Numbered from the stretch's first letter, positions 19,863 through 31,638 are shown. The stretch: DNA of 64,000 nucleotides from Clostridia bacterium UC5.1-1D2 (GCA_001304855.1 BBZN01000018.1:1-64000); one strand, 5' to 3'. Notes: generated from the letters alone by a model not told the origin. Translations and numbers: made by a program.

Positions 19863-20001
19863 ATAACAAGCGCGAGATAGTATCCGTAGAGGACTAAGAA
19901 ATCGTTTGGAAACATGAGAAAAAACAGTAAAAACAGGGCTTCTGGCATTTGATGCTGGGAACCTTGTTTTTTGTTTGCCTTGATTTTTTGAAAACCCGCC
20001 G
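19863..20001 (+). repeat. Direct repeat copy B (duplicated rpmF 3' end)
   Basis: Second copy of the 139-bp repeat, lacking the rest of rpmF. Its right end runs on into an intact hairpin (AACCCGCC ... GGCGGGTT, 19993-20028), which shows that this side is the original downstream neighbour of rpmF. Confidence 0.9.
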
Positions 20002-20103
20002 GGTAATTAGCTTTCACTCCTGGCGGGTTCCGTACGTACGGATAACGCTGGAATTTTTTATACATAAAAGGATGCGCTCCCCGAAGGAGCACAGAATCTG
20101 TTT

Positions 20104-20511
20104 CTAAGGAGTCTTGATTAAATCTTCCAAAGTGATTCCATCCAGATAATCGTTAATCAGCGTGTCCAATTGCTGCCATACAGGACGGGACGGGCAGATT
20201 TCATGCCTTGGGCAATTTGTGTTGCCCTTCTCGGCACAGGCCACAGGGGCCAGGCTCCCCTCCGTCAGGCGCAGAATCTCGCCCAAGGTGTACTCACTGG
20301 GCTTTCTGGTCAGGCGGTAACCGCCTCCTTTTCCGCGCATGCCGTTTAGCAGCTGGTTTCGGACCAGAACCTTTAGAATAATCTCCAGATATTTTTCTGA
20401 GATATCCTGACGGTGTGCAATCTCTTTCAGGGGAACATATTCATCTGCCGCCTGTTGGGCAAGATCCAGCATCACCCGCAGCGCGTACCGCCCCCTCGTA
20501 GAAATCATCAT
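20104..20511 (-). CDS. Rrf2 family iron-sulfur cluster regulator, IscR-like
   Basis: 135 aa, intact. MISTRGRYALRVMLDLAQ winged-helix start, KYLEIILKVLVRNQLLNGMRG recognition region, and three Cys in CAEKGNTNCPRHEIC as in [2Fe-2S]-binding IscR/RsrR proteins. It is divergent from sufC and should repress the suf operon when clusters are plentiful. The start is chosen 8 bp after AGGAGG on the minus strand. Confidence 0.92.
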   Translation of the reverse strand: MMISTRGRYALRVMLDLAQQAADEYVPLKEIAHRQDISEKYLEIILKVLVRNQLLNGMRGKGGGYRLTRKPSEYTLGEILRLTEGSLAPVACAEKGNTNCPRHEICPSRPVWQQLDTLINDYLDGITLEDLIKTP

Positions 20512-20599
20512 TTTACCCACCTCCTTCTGAAAGAAATTCCCTGCACTGCTCTCTATTATACAACAGGTGAATTAATAATATCAACAGAAATAGGAAAAA

Positions 20600-20668
20600 A
20601 TAAACCTATTGACAAAGTAGGTTTATGAGACTATGATATTTATAAACCAAGTCAAATAGTAGGTTTAT
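20600..20668 (+). promoter_or_regulatory. suf promoter with two 27-bp Rrf2 operators
   Basis: Promoter TTGACA (20609-20614), 17 bp, TATGAT (20632-20637). Operator 1 (20600-20626) has arms ATAAACCTA and TAGGTTTAT and overlaps the -35 box. Operator 2 (20642-20668) has ATAAACC and GGTTTAT at the same outer width, lies downstream of the -10 box, and is centred 42 bp from operator 1, four helical turns. This spacing fits cooperative repression by the divergent regulator. Confidence 0.8.
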
Positions 20669-20692
20669 CCCTTGATAGAAATGGAGGACAAT

Positions 20693-21502
20693 ATGGCGAA
20701 TCAATTATTGGAAGTAAAAGGGCTGTCCGTCAGTGTGGAAGATAAAGAAATTTTACATGGGGTCAGCCTTGAGATAAAGAAGGGGGAGACTCATGTGCTC
20801 ATGGGACCCAACGGGGCAGGAAAATCTACTCTGGGCTATGCGCTCATGGGAAATCCCCGCTACGAAGTGACCTCAGGTGAAGTATGGTTTCAGGGAAAAA
20901 TGATGAACGGAGAGACGGCTGATAAGCGGGCCAAAGACGGGATGTTTCTCTCCTTTCAGAATCCGCTGGAGGTACCGGGCCTTTTGCTCAGCTCCTATAT
21001 CCGCAGTGCCATGGAACAGCGCAGAAGGGCAAGGGTGCGGCTTTGGGAGTTCCGCAAAGAACTGGAAAAGGCTATGGAGCTGCTGCAGATGGATCGGTCC
21101 TACGGAGACAGGGATCTGAATGTGGGGTTCTCCGGAGGTGAGAAAAAGAAGTCCGAGATTCTCCAGATGTTGCTATTAAAGCCCAGCCTGGCCATTCTGG
21201 ACGAGACGGATTCGGGCCTGGATGTAGATGCGGTCCGCACCGTTTCAAAAGGTGTGGAAGAGTATCAGAAGGACCGGAAGGGCGGGCTGCTGATCATAAC
21301 GCACAGCACCCGGATTCTGGAATCCCTGGAGGTGGACAAAACCCATATCATGGTGGACGGACGGATCGTAAAAACGGGGGATGCATCCCTTGTAGAGCAG
21401 GTAAACCGTTCCGGATTTGAGCAATTTTTGGATCAGGCGGACAAGCAGTCAGCCTATGGGGAAGGAATGGAACATAGAGATGGAAAAAACATATGTAGGT
21501 GA
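20693..21502 (+). CDS. sufC: Fe-S assembly ATPase
   Basis: About 269 aa, intact. ABC ATPase with Walker A GPNGAGKS, signature FSGGEKKKSEI and Walker B AILDETDSGLD, followed by the SufC H-loop region ITHSTRIL. It works with SufB and SufD as the scaffold that builds [Fe-S] clusters. ATG 20693 follows GGAGG; the end overlaps sufB by 23 bp. Confidence 0.95.
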   Translation: MANQLLEVKGLSVSVEDKEILHGVSLEIKKGETHVLMGPNGAGKSTLGYALMGNPRYEVTSGEVWFQGKMMNGETADKRAKDGMFLSFQNPLEVPGLLLSSYIRSAMEQRRRARVRLWEFRKELEKAMELLQMDRSYGDRDLNVGFSGGEKKKSEILQMLLLKPSLAILDETDSGLDVDAVRTVSKGVEEYQKDRKGGLLIITHSTRILESLEVDKTHIMVDGRIVKTGDASLVEQVNRSGFEQFLDQADKQSAYGEGMEHRDGKNICR

Positions 21503-22882
21503 TATAGACAGAAGCATATACGATATACGCAATGATGAGAAGGATGCCTACCGCATCGAAGAAGGCCTGAATCCGGCTATTGTGGAACGGATATCCCGTG
21601 AGAAAGAAGATCCGGCCTGGATGGAACTGTTTCGCCTGCAGTCGCTGCAGATTTATAATAATATGGAGGTTCCGGGGTGGGGGCCTTCCCTGGAGGGGCT
21701 GGACATGGATCACATTGCTGCCTATGTGCGTCCCAATACGAAAATGACAGGAAAATGGTCCGATGTGCCGGAAGATATTAAGGATACCTTTGAGCGTCTG
21801 GGTATTCCCCAGGCAGAGCGGAATTCGCTTGCAGGCGTAGGCGCCCAGTACGATTCGGAGCTGGTCTACCACAATGTCCGCCAGGAGGTGGCGGAGCAGG
21901 GGGTCGTGTACACGGATCTGGAGAGCGCTTTAAAAGGAGCTTACAGCGCCATGGTAAAAAGCATTTTATGAAGCTGGTGAAGCCCACCGATCACAAGTTT
22001 GCTGCGCTCCATGGGGCAGTCTGGTCTGGAGGCTCTTTTGTGTATGTTCCGCCCGGCGTCTCCGTGGAAATCCCCCTTCAGTCTTATTTTCGCCTGAACG
22101 CGGCCGGCGCAGGGCAGTTCGAGCACACGCTGATTATTGTGGATGAGGGAGCGGACCTCCACTTTATCGAGGGGTGTTCTGCGCCTAAGCACAATGTGGC
22201 CAATCTCCATGCAGGGTGCGTGGAGCTGTTTGTGGGAAAGAACGCCAGGCTGCGCTACTCTACAATTGAGAACTGGTCAAAGAATATGTACAATCTGAAC
22301 ACCAAGAGGGCGCAGGTGGAGGAAGGCGGAACGATTGAGTGGGTATCAGGTTCCTTTGGCTCCCACGTCTCCTGCCTGTATCCTATGAGCATACTGAAGG
22401 GCCGCGGGGCCAGAATGGAGTTTACAGGAATCACCTTTGCAGGGGAGGGACAAAACCTGGACACAGGAGCAAAGGTAGTTCATGCCGCACCGGAGACAAC
22501 CTCCTATATGAACACCAGGTCTATCTCCAAAAGCGGGGGCGTCAGTATGTTCCGCAGTTCCGTAGTGGTAGCCAAGGGGGCGGAGAACAGCAAGTCTGCA
22601 GTGTCCTGCCAGTCCCTGATGCTGGATCGGATCTCCCGGTCGGATACAATTCCGGCTATGGACATCCGCACCAGAGACGCGGATATCGGTCATGAGGCCA
22701 AAATCGGGCGGATCAGTGATGAAGCGGTCTTTTACCTCATGTCCAGAGGATTGAGCGAGGAGGAGGCCAGGGCTATGATTGTGAGAGGCTTCGCGGACGA
22801 TGTGTCCAAAGAGCTGCCTTTGGAGTATGCCCTTGAGATGAACAATCTGATTCAGATGGAGATGAAAGGGAGCATTGGATAA
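21480..22882 (+). CDS. sufB: Fe-S cluster assembly scaffold
   Basis: About 468 aa across one break near 21955 (AAAAAA read as AAAAA). It begins KTYVGDIDRSIYDIRNDE and has WGPSLEGLDMD, FVYVPPGVSVEIPLQSYFR, and the β-helix core with CSAPKHNVANLHAGCVELF. SufB2C-D is the expected scaffold complex. Translationally coupled to sufC. Confidence 0.95.
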
Positions 22883-22917
22883 AAGGCTTTCCTTGGAAAG
22901 CGGAAAGGAGGTCCCTT

Positions 22918-23981
22918 ATGGGACAGGGAATTGATTTAACAGTTAACAGGCTGCCGGTCAAAACCTGGAACAGGTTGAATATGAATGAGGCGGGCCTGAA
23001 GCAAATAGAGGCGGGGGAGGCTCCTTCGGTGATAACGGAAGGTTTCGCGGAACCGGAAACCTGGAACAGCGCTTTCCCTGCCATTGCCACAGGGATGGGT
23101 AGGGATATGGATCGTCTGGCTGAGGAGGCCGGCACTCCCGCCATACGGATTATATCCGGCCCCTCCGGGAAGGAAGGGCGCGCCTCCTGCATTTTGCCTG
23201 CGGCAACGGGGCCAGGAGTTTTCAGCCCGTAGAGATCCTGATACGGGAGAACGAGACTCTGACTGTGATTATGGATTACACGTCTGCCGGAGATGCCGCT
23301 GGAATGGCGGCTGTGCAGACCCGGTTCAAGGCTGAGAGGAACGCCAGGCTGAGACTGATTCAGCTTCAGTTTCTGGGAAGGGACTACACCCTTCTGAACG
23401 ATATCGGCGGAAGCTGCGGGGAGGGAGCGTCGGCGGAGGTAATCCAGATGTTTTTAGGAGGAGCGGAAACCTATTCCGGCTGTCAGGCAGACCTGGCAGG
23501 AAAGGAGAGCGTTTTCAGCGCAGACATAGGCTATCTGGGAAAAGGCGGCCGCCGCTTCGACATGAACTACGTTGCGGATCACAGGGGAGAAAAGTCCAGA
23601 AGCCGGATTGAGGCCGGGGGCGTATTGAGGGACAGGGACTTTAAGCTGTTTCGCGGCACCATTAATTTTATAAATGGCGCCATAGGAGCTCAGGGCGAGG
23701 AAAAGGAGGATGTGCTGCTTTTGGGAGAGCATGTGGTCAACCAGACGATTCCGCTGATTCTCTGTGGGGAGGAGGACGTCCAGGGAAGCCATGGAGCCAC
23801 CATCGGAAGGCTGGATGAGGAGCTGGTATTCTACCTTTGCTCCAGAGGCATGAGTCGGGAGGAGGCCGGTGAAATGATCGCCAGAGCCAGGCTTGACGCC
23901 GTCTGCAGAAAGATAGAGGATAAGGCTGCACAGCAGCTGGTACAGGATTATCTGGAGGAGGTGAGAGAAATTGGGGCATGA
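22918..23981 (+). CDS. sufD: Fe-S cluster assembly protein, SufB/SufD family
   Basis: About 354 aa across one break near 23180. The N-terminal third (LPVKTWNRLNMNEAG) is SufD-like; the C-terminal β-helix contains FNDIGGS-like and GTINFINGAIGAQGEEKEDV motifs and ends in the conserved SRGMSREEAGEMIARA helix. It is shorter than SufB, as usual for SufD. It overlaps the sufS start. Confidence 0.9.
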
Positions 23982-25190
23982 GAATCCATACCGCAGAGAT
24001 TTTCCCCTTTTGGAGAAAAACTCAGTGATTTATCTGGACAGCGCGGCCACAGCTCAGAAACCATCCTGCGTGCTTCAGGCGGAGCGGGATTTTATGAGCG
24101 TTATAACGCCAACCCAATGCGGGGCTTCTATGCTCTGAGCCAGGAGGCTACATCCAGGCTGGAGGAAGCCAGGGAGGAAGTGGCAAGGTTTATCAATGCG
24201 CCCTCGGCAGAAGAAATTATATTTACCAGAAATACCACAGAGGGCCTGAATCTGGCAGCTTACAGCTATGGCCTGTCCAGGATTAAGGAGGGCGACGAGA
24301 TTCTGGTCAGCATTATGGAGCACCACAGCAATCTGCTGCCCTGGCAGATGGTGGCCCGTCAGACCGGGGCAACGCTCAAATTCCTGGAATGCGGGGCGGA
24401 CGGTCGGATTACCGGCGGGGAGCTGGAAGCTGCGTTTTCTCTGAGGACCAGGCTGGTTGCAATCACCCATGTTTCCAATGTGCTGGGATGCGAGAATCCC
24501 ATCCGCCAGATCTCGGCCATGGCCAGGGCCAGAGGGGCGGCAGTGGTGGTGGATGCGGCTCAGAGCGCTCTCCACATACCCATAGATGTGCAGAAGCTGG
24601 ATGTGGACTTTCTTGCGTTTTCGGGACACAAGCTTATGGGTCCTATGGGAATCGGAGTGCTTTATGGCAGGCGGAAACTGCTGGAGGAGATGCCGCCCTT
24701 TCTCACAGGAGGCGAGATGATTAACTCTGTCACCAGAACAGGCGCTGCATTCGCCTCCGTACCTCACAAATTCGAGGCGGGCACTGTCAATGGGGCAGGG
24801 GCCTGGGGCCTGAGGGCAGCTATCCGCTATCTGAAGGAGATTGGTTTTGACAGGGTGAGGAGCCGGGAGCTGGCCCTGACCGCTATGGCCATGGACGGAC
24901 TCAAAGGGATTCCCCATGTACATGTTCTGGGGCCGCGTCTGCCGGAGGATCACTGCGGTATTCTCACCTTTACGGTGGACGGAGTACACCCCCATGATGT
25001 AAGCGCGATTTTGGACGCCGACAGGATTGCCATACGGGCCGGCCACCACTGCGCCCAGCCGCTGCTGGAATTTTTGAAGGTGAATTCCGCTGCCAGGGCC
25101 AGCATCTATTTTTATAACACGGAGGAGGAGATTGCCGCATTTTTAAAGAGCGTGGCCGGTATCAGGAGGAATATGGGATATGGAGAATAG
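23971..25190 (+). CDS. sufS: Cysteine desulfurase
   Basis: About 407 aa across one break near 24092 (TTTTT read as TTTT). TTG start 23971 lies 10 bp after GGAGGTGA and inside the last codons of sufD. PLP motifs: IYLDSAATAQKP, EHHSNLLPW, VVVDAAQSALH, Lys in SGHKLMGPMGIG; catalytic Cys in RAGHHCAQPLL. It delivers sulfur from cysteine to SufU. Confidence 0.93.
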
Positions 25191-25611
25191 AAACTTTTAC
25201 AATGAAATACTGACAGAACACAACCTTCGTCCCTGCCACAAGCACGATCTGCCCGACGCCAACCTGGCGCTGGAAGGGGTGAACCCAAGCTGCGGCGACG
25301 ACATATGGCTGAAACTGAAGGTGGAGGACGGAGTGATCCGGGACGGCGCCTTCTCAGGCGACGGATGCGCCATCTCCCAGGCCTCTGCTGACATAATGCT
25401 GGACCTGATAATCGGCTTGAAAAAGGAGGAGGCTGTGAAGCTGGCGGAAAATTTCTTCCACATGATCCGGGGGACGGCCGGGGAGGAGGAACTGGAAACC
25501 CTGGAGGAGGCCATAGCCCTTCAGGATATTTCCCATATGCCGTCCAGAGTGAAGTGTGCGGTTCTGGGGTGGAGGACAATGGAGGAACTGCTGGAGGACA
25601 AGGAGGCATAG
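25180..25611 (+). CDS. sufU: Zn-dependent sulfurtransferase
   Basis: 143 aa, intact. NPSCGDD, GDGCAISQASADIM and RVKCAVLGW hold the three Cys and the Asp that bind Zn in SufU. The insertion before RVKC typical of SufU rather than IscU is present. It accepts sulfur from SufS. It overlaps sufS by 11 bp. Confidence 0.94.
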   Translation: MENRNFYNEILTEHNLRPCHKHDLPDANLALEGVNPSCGDDIWLKLKVEDGVIRDGAFSGDGCAISQASADIMLDLIIGLKKEEAVKLAENFFHMIRGTAGEEELETLEEAIALQDISHMPSRVKCAVLGWRTMEELLEDKEA

Positions 25612-25719
25612 TGCTGCAAAAAACACAAATATAATGGTGTGCGGCTGGCGGAAAATCAGCCGCAAAGACAGGTGCAGGGAGATTCCGGGAGTACATCAAA
25701 AGATAAAGGAGGTAAATAT

Positions 25720-26904
25720 ATGTTTAAAGCAGCAGAAGATAAGATGGAAGAGATGGCGATGGTACGTTTTCTGGGAAAATTTACAGAGCACCCGTTCCTG
25801 CTCCGCTTTCAGGATGACCAGTATCCTGTGGGACAGGGCGAGCCGGAATTTACGGTTTATTTTAAGAAAGCGATACCGGTACAGAAGCTGATGACCAGCA
25901 CTTCTCTGGCCCTGGGCGAGGCCTATATGGACGGGGACCTGGAGATTGAAGGAAATCTCTTCCAGGCCCTGGATCATTTCCTGGGACAGATGGATAAGTT
26001 CTCTGTAGACCAGAAAGCGTTGAAGAAACTTATATTTTCTTCCACCTCCAAAAAGAATCAGGAAAAGGAAGTCACAAGTCATTATGATATCGGCAATGAT
26101 TTTTATAAGCTGTGGCTGGATAAGACTATGAGTTACTCCTGTGCATATTTTAAACATGAGGATGACACCTTATATCAGGCGCAGGTGAACAAGGCCGACT
26201 ACATTCTTGATAAGCTGTACCTGAAGGAGGGAATGAGCCTTCTGGATATCGGATGCGGCTGGGGCTTCCTGCTGATTGAGGCGGCCAGACGGTATAAGGT
26301 CAGGGGAACGGGAATCACGCTGAGCCGCCAGCAGTACAAAGAATTTTCCCTAAAAATCAGGGAACTGGGACTTGAGGACTATCTGGAAGTCAAGCTTATG
26401 GATTACAGGGATTTGCCTGAAAGCGGCATGCGCTTTGACCGGGGTGGTGAGCGTCGGCATGGTGGAACATGTGGGGCGGGAAAATTACCGGCTGTTTACT
26501 GACTGCGCAAGCAAAGCGCTGAAGGATGAGGGCTTGTTCCTGCTTCATTTTATCAGCTCTTTAAAGGAACATCCGGGCGATCCGTGGATCAAGAGATATA
26601 TCTTTCCGGGGGCACCATACCCAGCCTGAGAGAGATGATAACCGACATGGGAGAAGACGGGTTCCATGTGCTGGATGTGGAGGATCTCCGGCTTCACTAT
26701 TACAAAACGCTGCGTTGCTGGGAACAGAATTTCAGGAACCATAGGGAAGAAGTGGAGAAGATGTTTGACCGGCGGTTTAACAGGATGTGGGATCTGTATC
26801 TGTCATCTTGCGCGGCCGCTTTCCATAACGGTATTATCGACATCCATCAAATCCTGGCGTCCAAAGGTATAAATAACGGATTGCCAATCGTGAGATGGTA
26901 TTAA
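25720..26904 (+). CDS. cfa: Cyclopropane-fatty-acyl-phospholipid synthase
   Basis: About 395 aa across one break near 26450. SAM-binding motif LDIGCGWGFLLIEAA, then SVGMVEHVGRENYRLF, HFISS, the RYIFPGGTIPS loop and a C-terminal CWEQNFRNH helix are all characteristic. It methylenates cis double bonds of membrane phospholipid acyl chains using SAM. ATG follows AAAGGAGG. Confidence 0.92.
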
Positions 26905-26913
26905 GAAAAGAAA

Positions 26914-26944
26914 GGAGCAGGCCGACGGGCTTGTTCCTTTTTTT
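26914..26944 (+). terminator. Terminator after cfa
   Basis: 10-bp stem GGAGCAGGCC with GGCTTGTTCC (two G-U pairs), 4-base loop, then seven T. Confidence 0.85.
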
Positions 26945-27273
26945 GGAGCCATTGTATTTTTATCTTTTTTATGTTATCTTAGTTAAAGAGACTTATATGA
27001 ACAAGGTTGGAGGGCGTCATGGTTTTAGACAGAAACCAGGAAGCGTAAGGAATCTGTTCCGCAAATATCTTTACATATTATATACAATGTACGCTGGGAG
27101 TCTCTCCTGCACCTTCCTTTGGGGCTGATTTTCCGCCGGCCGCACACAAATTCCAACAACGTACCTGCCGCGTACGCCTTATAAATTTGTGCTCAGCCGA
27201 CAAAAAAGCATCTCGCAAATCAGGCACAAAGAGATTCCCGGCGTACATTACAGCAATAAGGAGGTTCTGGGCG
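26945..27273. other. Non-coding gap before the hybrid kinase
   Basis: 329 bp with no convincing gene. A 43-codon frame from ATG 26998 has no clear ribosome site and no recognisable similarity. A leader for the kinase gene is expected here, but I see no consensus promoter. Confidence 0.5.
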
Positions 27274-29724
27274 GTGGCTTGTGAATTAAAGGAAAAAAGG
27301 GAGCTTGTCAGTTATGATGTAAAAGCTGATTATGAATACAATACGCTTATGTGTCTGCTGGGAGTCAGCGTCAGCAAACATCTTTTGGATGAGCATTTTA
27401 CGCTTGTCTGGGCTAATGAATTTTATTATAAGCTCATCGGATGGTCAAAGGAAGAGTACGAGGACGTTTTCCGCAATCAGCCGGATCTGTATTATCAGAA
27501 GGATCCGGAAGAGTGGGAACAGCTTACGGAGACGGTGCTGGGCGCCGTTGCCGCCGGAGAGAGCGGTTACCGGCTTCTTTCCCGCATCAGGCAGAAGGAT
27601 GATAACTTTGTGTGGGTTCAGTTTTCCACAGAGTTTGCGGACGAATATATTAATGGCTACCAGGTGGCCTACTCTGTGCTGACAAATGTAGACGACTTGA
27701 TCAGAATGCAGAAAGAGCAGTCTGTAACATACGAAAATCTTCCCGGATTTGTGGCGAAGTACCGGGTGGATCAGGAGCTGAAGCTGACCCTTTTGGAAGG
27801 GAATTCACGCTTTATGGATTATTTTGGAAAGGGGCCCGGTGAGGAGGGGAACGCCCCGGAACGGGCCAATATAGAAGATAGCATGGGAATTCTCCTGGAG
27901 CAGAAGGATAAACTCCTGTCCGGTCAACCCGTTCATTTTGTCATGGAGGCCCAAAGCCGCACAGGACAGCAGATGTGGCTGAACGTCAACGCCAGCTGCA
28001 TCGACTGGCAAAACGGCTGCCCCGTTTACCTTGCGATTATTATCGACATTACAGATGTGACGGAGCTGCGCAGAATGCAGGAGAAGCTGACGGAGCAGGC
28101 AAAAGCCTGGAGGATGCGCTCATAGTGGCTGAGAATGCAAACAGGGCAAAGACGGATTTCCTTTCACGGATGAGCCATGAGATCCGCACGCCTATGAATG
28201 CAATTATCGGTATGACCACTATCGCAGCCGCATACATAGAAGATCGCAAACGGGTGGAGGATTGTCTGGAAAAGATTGGATATTCATCCAAACATCTGAT
28301 GATGCTGATCAACGATATACTGGATATGTCGAAAATAGACGCCGGAAAAATGAAAATTGCCTGCGACCGATTTGACCTGGAACAAGTCGCCGAATCCATT
28401 ACGTCCATTATATATCCCCAGGCTGTGGACCGGGGCCTGACCTTCACCCTGCCCCTGGTGGGAATCACAACCACCGTACTGAAGGGGGACAGCCTGCGCC
28501 TGAATCAAATCCTTATAAACCTCTTATCCAATGCCCTGAAGTTTACTCCGAAAGGCGGCAGTATCCGGCTGGAAATCCGGCAGCTGCGAAGAAACAACAA
28601 TCGCATACGGCTGCGTTTTACAGTCAGCGATACAGGAATCGGCATGAAGAAGGAGTTTTTGGAACGCTTGTTTACTCCTTTTGAACAGGAAAATCAGCAA
28701 ACCGGGCAGCAGCTGCGCGGAACCGGGCTGGGCATGGCAATTGCCGGAAATCTTATTACGCTGATGGGCGGAACCATCTCTGTGAAAAGCCGCCTGAATG
28801 AAGGTACGGTTTTTACAGTGGAATTGGATTTTGATATACCGGAAGACGCAGAAAAGACAAATATACCGAAACAACCCGCCATGAAGTCGCTTAAAATTCT
28901 CATAGCAGACGGCGACAGAGATTGCTGTATGCATGGGGCGCTTTTGCTGGAAAATTTAGGGATACACAGCGATTGGTCGGAGACAGGGGCCAATGCCATA
29001 AAAAAATACAGGAAGCATACCGGCAGGGCGGGGATTACGACGTATGCCTGATTGACTGGAGACTGATAGATATGGACGGAATCGAGGCCACCCGCCGGAT
29101 CCGCCAACTGCCGGGAACCGAAAAACTGATTATCATTCTCACTGCATATGACTGGGGAGCCCTGGAACAGAGGGGGAGGGAAGCCGGGGCCAATGCATTT
29201 CTTGCAAAACCTATATTTGCCTCGTCACTTTACGACACGCTGATCTCAGTGACAGGCATCAGAAGGGCGGTTCCCCTTTCACAGTCAAAGACGGAAGAGC
29301 ACAGACTGAGGCTGGAAGGATATCATGTGCTGCTGGTGGAGGATAATGAACTGAACCGTGAAATAGCCATGGAGCTTCTTCAGATGGCCGGACTTGTGGT
29401 CCATATTGCGAAAAACGGCAGGGAGGCTGTGGATTTATTCCTGGCCGGCAAAGACAGATATGATTTGATACTTATGGATGTGCAGATGCCTGTAATGGAC
29501 GGTTATCAGGCCACGGAGGAAATCCGGAAATCCGCACATCCCAGAGGGGAAATAATTCCCATTATAGCGATGACTGCAGACGCTTCCAGGAAGATGTGAC
29601 ACGGGCATATAACGCAGGAATGAACGGGCATATCGCTAAACCCATAGACCAGGAAATCCTTTACCGTGTGCTCAGCAGGGAGCTGGAGGGAAAAACAGAA
29701 GCCGGTGTTTCCGCGTCCATTTGA
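27274..29724 (+). CDS. Hybrid sensor histidine kinase with two PAS-like and two receiver domains
   Basis: About 817 aa across breaks near 28110, 29018 and 29588. No membrane segments, so cytosolic. Order: PAS region about 20-140 (LVWANEFYYKLIGWSKEEYE), second PAS-like 150-270, HisKA with FLSRMSHEIRTPMNAIIGM, HATPase with NLLSNALKFTPKGG and VSDTGIGM, a degenerate then complete receiver (LIDWRLIDMDGIEATRRIR), and a second receiver (LMDVQMPVMDGYQATEEIR). GTG 27274 follows AAGGAGG. Target unknown; no partner regulator is adjacent. Confidence 0.85.
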
Positions 29725-31474
29725 TTACAGAAGATGTTCCGATTCAAACACAGGGGCGTCGATTCTTTCGGCTATGAGGGAACGGTGGGCGTTTCTTACC
29801 TGGCTGCGGCACTGTTTCAGGAGCCGGGGGAAATCCTCCCATTGTTCCAGGCTGGCGTTTTGAACTAATTTTTCTTCCTGCATATGAGCCTGGATAACCA
29901 GGTTATAATAGAGCTGTGAATCTACGGACGCTGAATGACAAAGGTTTGTCAGAAGGTCAGTAAAGGCTTTGTACTTCTTCCATAGCTGCCTTGTAGCTTT
30001 GGCCCGGTTAAAGGGAAGTATAAGGCAGTTTGCGGCATAGGCTATGACGGCGCCTGCCAGTATATATCCAAGCCTTATGAGAAAAACTCCGCTTACAGCC
30101 CGAAAGCCGAATGCGCTCATGAAAACGGCGCCTCCCATTGCGCCCACGGTGGAGCAGGTAAACACTTCGGCGTAATCCGTGAAATAAAAAGATAGGTATC
30201 CAGACAGCATCATGGCTGCAGTCCGGCCTGCCGGAGAGGGAATCAGAGAGTAGACAGCAACGGATATCAGTCCTCCTGCACAGTGGCGATGATACGTTTT
30301 TTCATTTTTCCGGGAACATCATCGGCATAGGGAAGGGATACGGAGCTATGGTAAACAGAAGCCATTTTCCGTGGGGCAGGGCCAGGGACTGAACCAGCAG
30401 TGCGGCGAAGGACAGGAGCAATGCAACCCGGATTGCATAGGCTGCCCGGACGGGACTCAGATCCATGGCGGCCTGAAGCCGGATTTTCAGGGACTGTACA
30501 GTGGGATGAAAATGGGTCTTATTGTGCGGATCTGTCATATGCAGCATTCTGTCCCGTATGTAGATCAGAATATGATAAAAGGGAAGAGATAGTTTTCTGT
30601 CACAGGAAGATAAGATCCCGGAATCCGGAACGGGAAGGACGGCAATATCCTGATGGAGGAATAAGCGGAAAGCGTCAAGCTCCTGTGAGACACGGCCCAG
30701 AAGTTCCTTTTCCTGAATTGTTAACTCCCTGGGCAGCTCCCGGCTCAGATACATCAAATGCTCCAGGCCCCGTCCCGTATCCACGATAGAGAATCCCGCT
30801 TCCGAGACACACAGCGCCTTTTTCCTGCGCTGGTACACGATTCTGCTTAAACTGCACAGTTTCTGGTGAATCGAGGCAAAGTCTGATTCTGAACCGGCAT
30901 CTGTACCTGAAAGCTTTGCGGACAGGAAGGAGCTGACAATATCAATCATTTGGCTCAACACATCCCTGGCAGTCTTGGCTGCGCGTTTTCTCCCCATAAC
31001 CCACTGGTACAGAAGGATGGAGACTGCGCCTGCCAGCATTCCTATAAGCCTCCCCGGAAGCTGGTCTGCATTAACAGGCGAGATAAATATCAGAAATAGA
31101 TAGGAGAGGATATAGGGAAAATACATATGGGTGGAATATTCATAAGTGAAAGCATACAAAATCAACAGCAGTGTAATAAAATTAATGAAAAAAGAGGGAA
31201 GAGCCGGAAGGGCGGTCACCAGATAGGCCGCAAACGCCATCCATACAAGGGTAAATGACTGGATAAAAAGATGCCGGATGGGGGTGGCGGTCAGATCCCG
31301 CACCATGGAAGCCGACATTAAGATGGTAAAAATGACCGCAGTAATGGAATTTTCAGGTCCGAAGATCCGTGGGAAAATGTTTACATACGCAATGATAAAG
31401 ATAAAACATAATGTGCTGAAACGAAAATGTTCCCGGATCCTTTCCGGGATTTTTAATTTGCTGCTCATATACAT
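29725..31474 (-). CDS. FUSC-family membrane protein (aromatic acid/drug exporter-like)
   Basis: About 583 aa across one break near 30290. Two repeats of several membrane segments (N-terminal FSTLCFIFIIAYVNIFPRIF to YILSYLFLIFISP, then a second bundle after residue 350) joined by long soluble helical stretches, the layout of the fusaric acid resistance/YccS family. The start is taken 6 bp after AAAGGAG. It converges head to tail with the hybrid kinase and diverges from a MarR regulator, which probably controls it. Confidence 0.75.
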
Positions 31475-31528
31475 CTGCATCTCCTTTAGGTGTTCTTAAC
31501 AAGATTGACTTTTCAAATAAAACCTGTA

Positions 31529-31577
31529 TAATCAAAACATAAGTAATACTAAAATAATGATAGTCATGTTTTGATTA
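31529..31577. promoter_or_regulatory. Long inverted repeat between the exporter and marR
   Basis: Perfect 12-bp arms TAATCAAAACAT and ATGTTTTGATTA, 25-bp AT-rich spacer, in the divergent intergenic region. It is a candidate binding site for the MarR regulator, controlling both directions. Confidence 0.65.
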
Positions 31578-31638
31578 CTAATTTCTTAGAATAACATTTT
31601 CATCTGTATTTGTCAATGGAAAGCAGAAGGAGATAATG

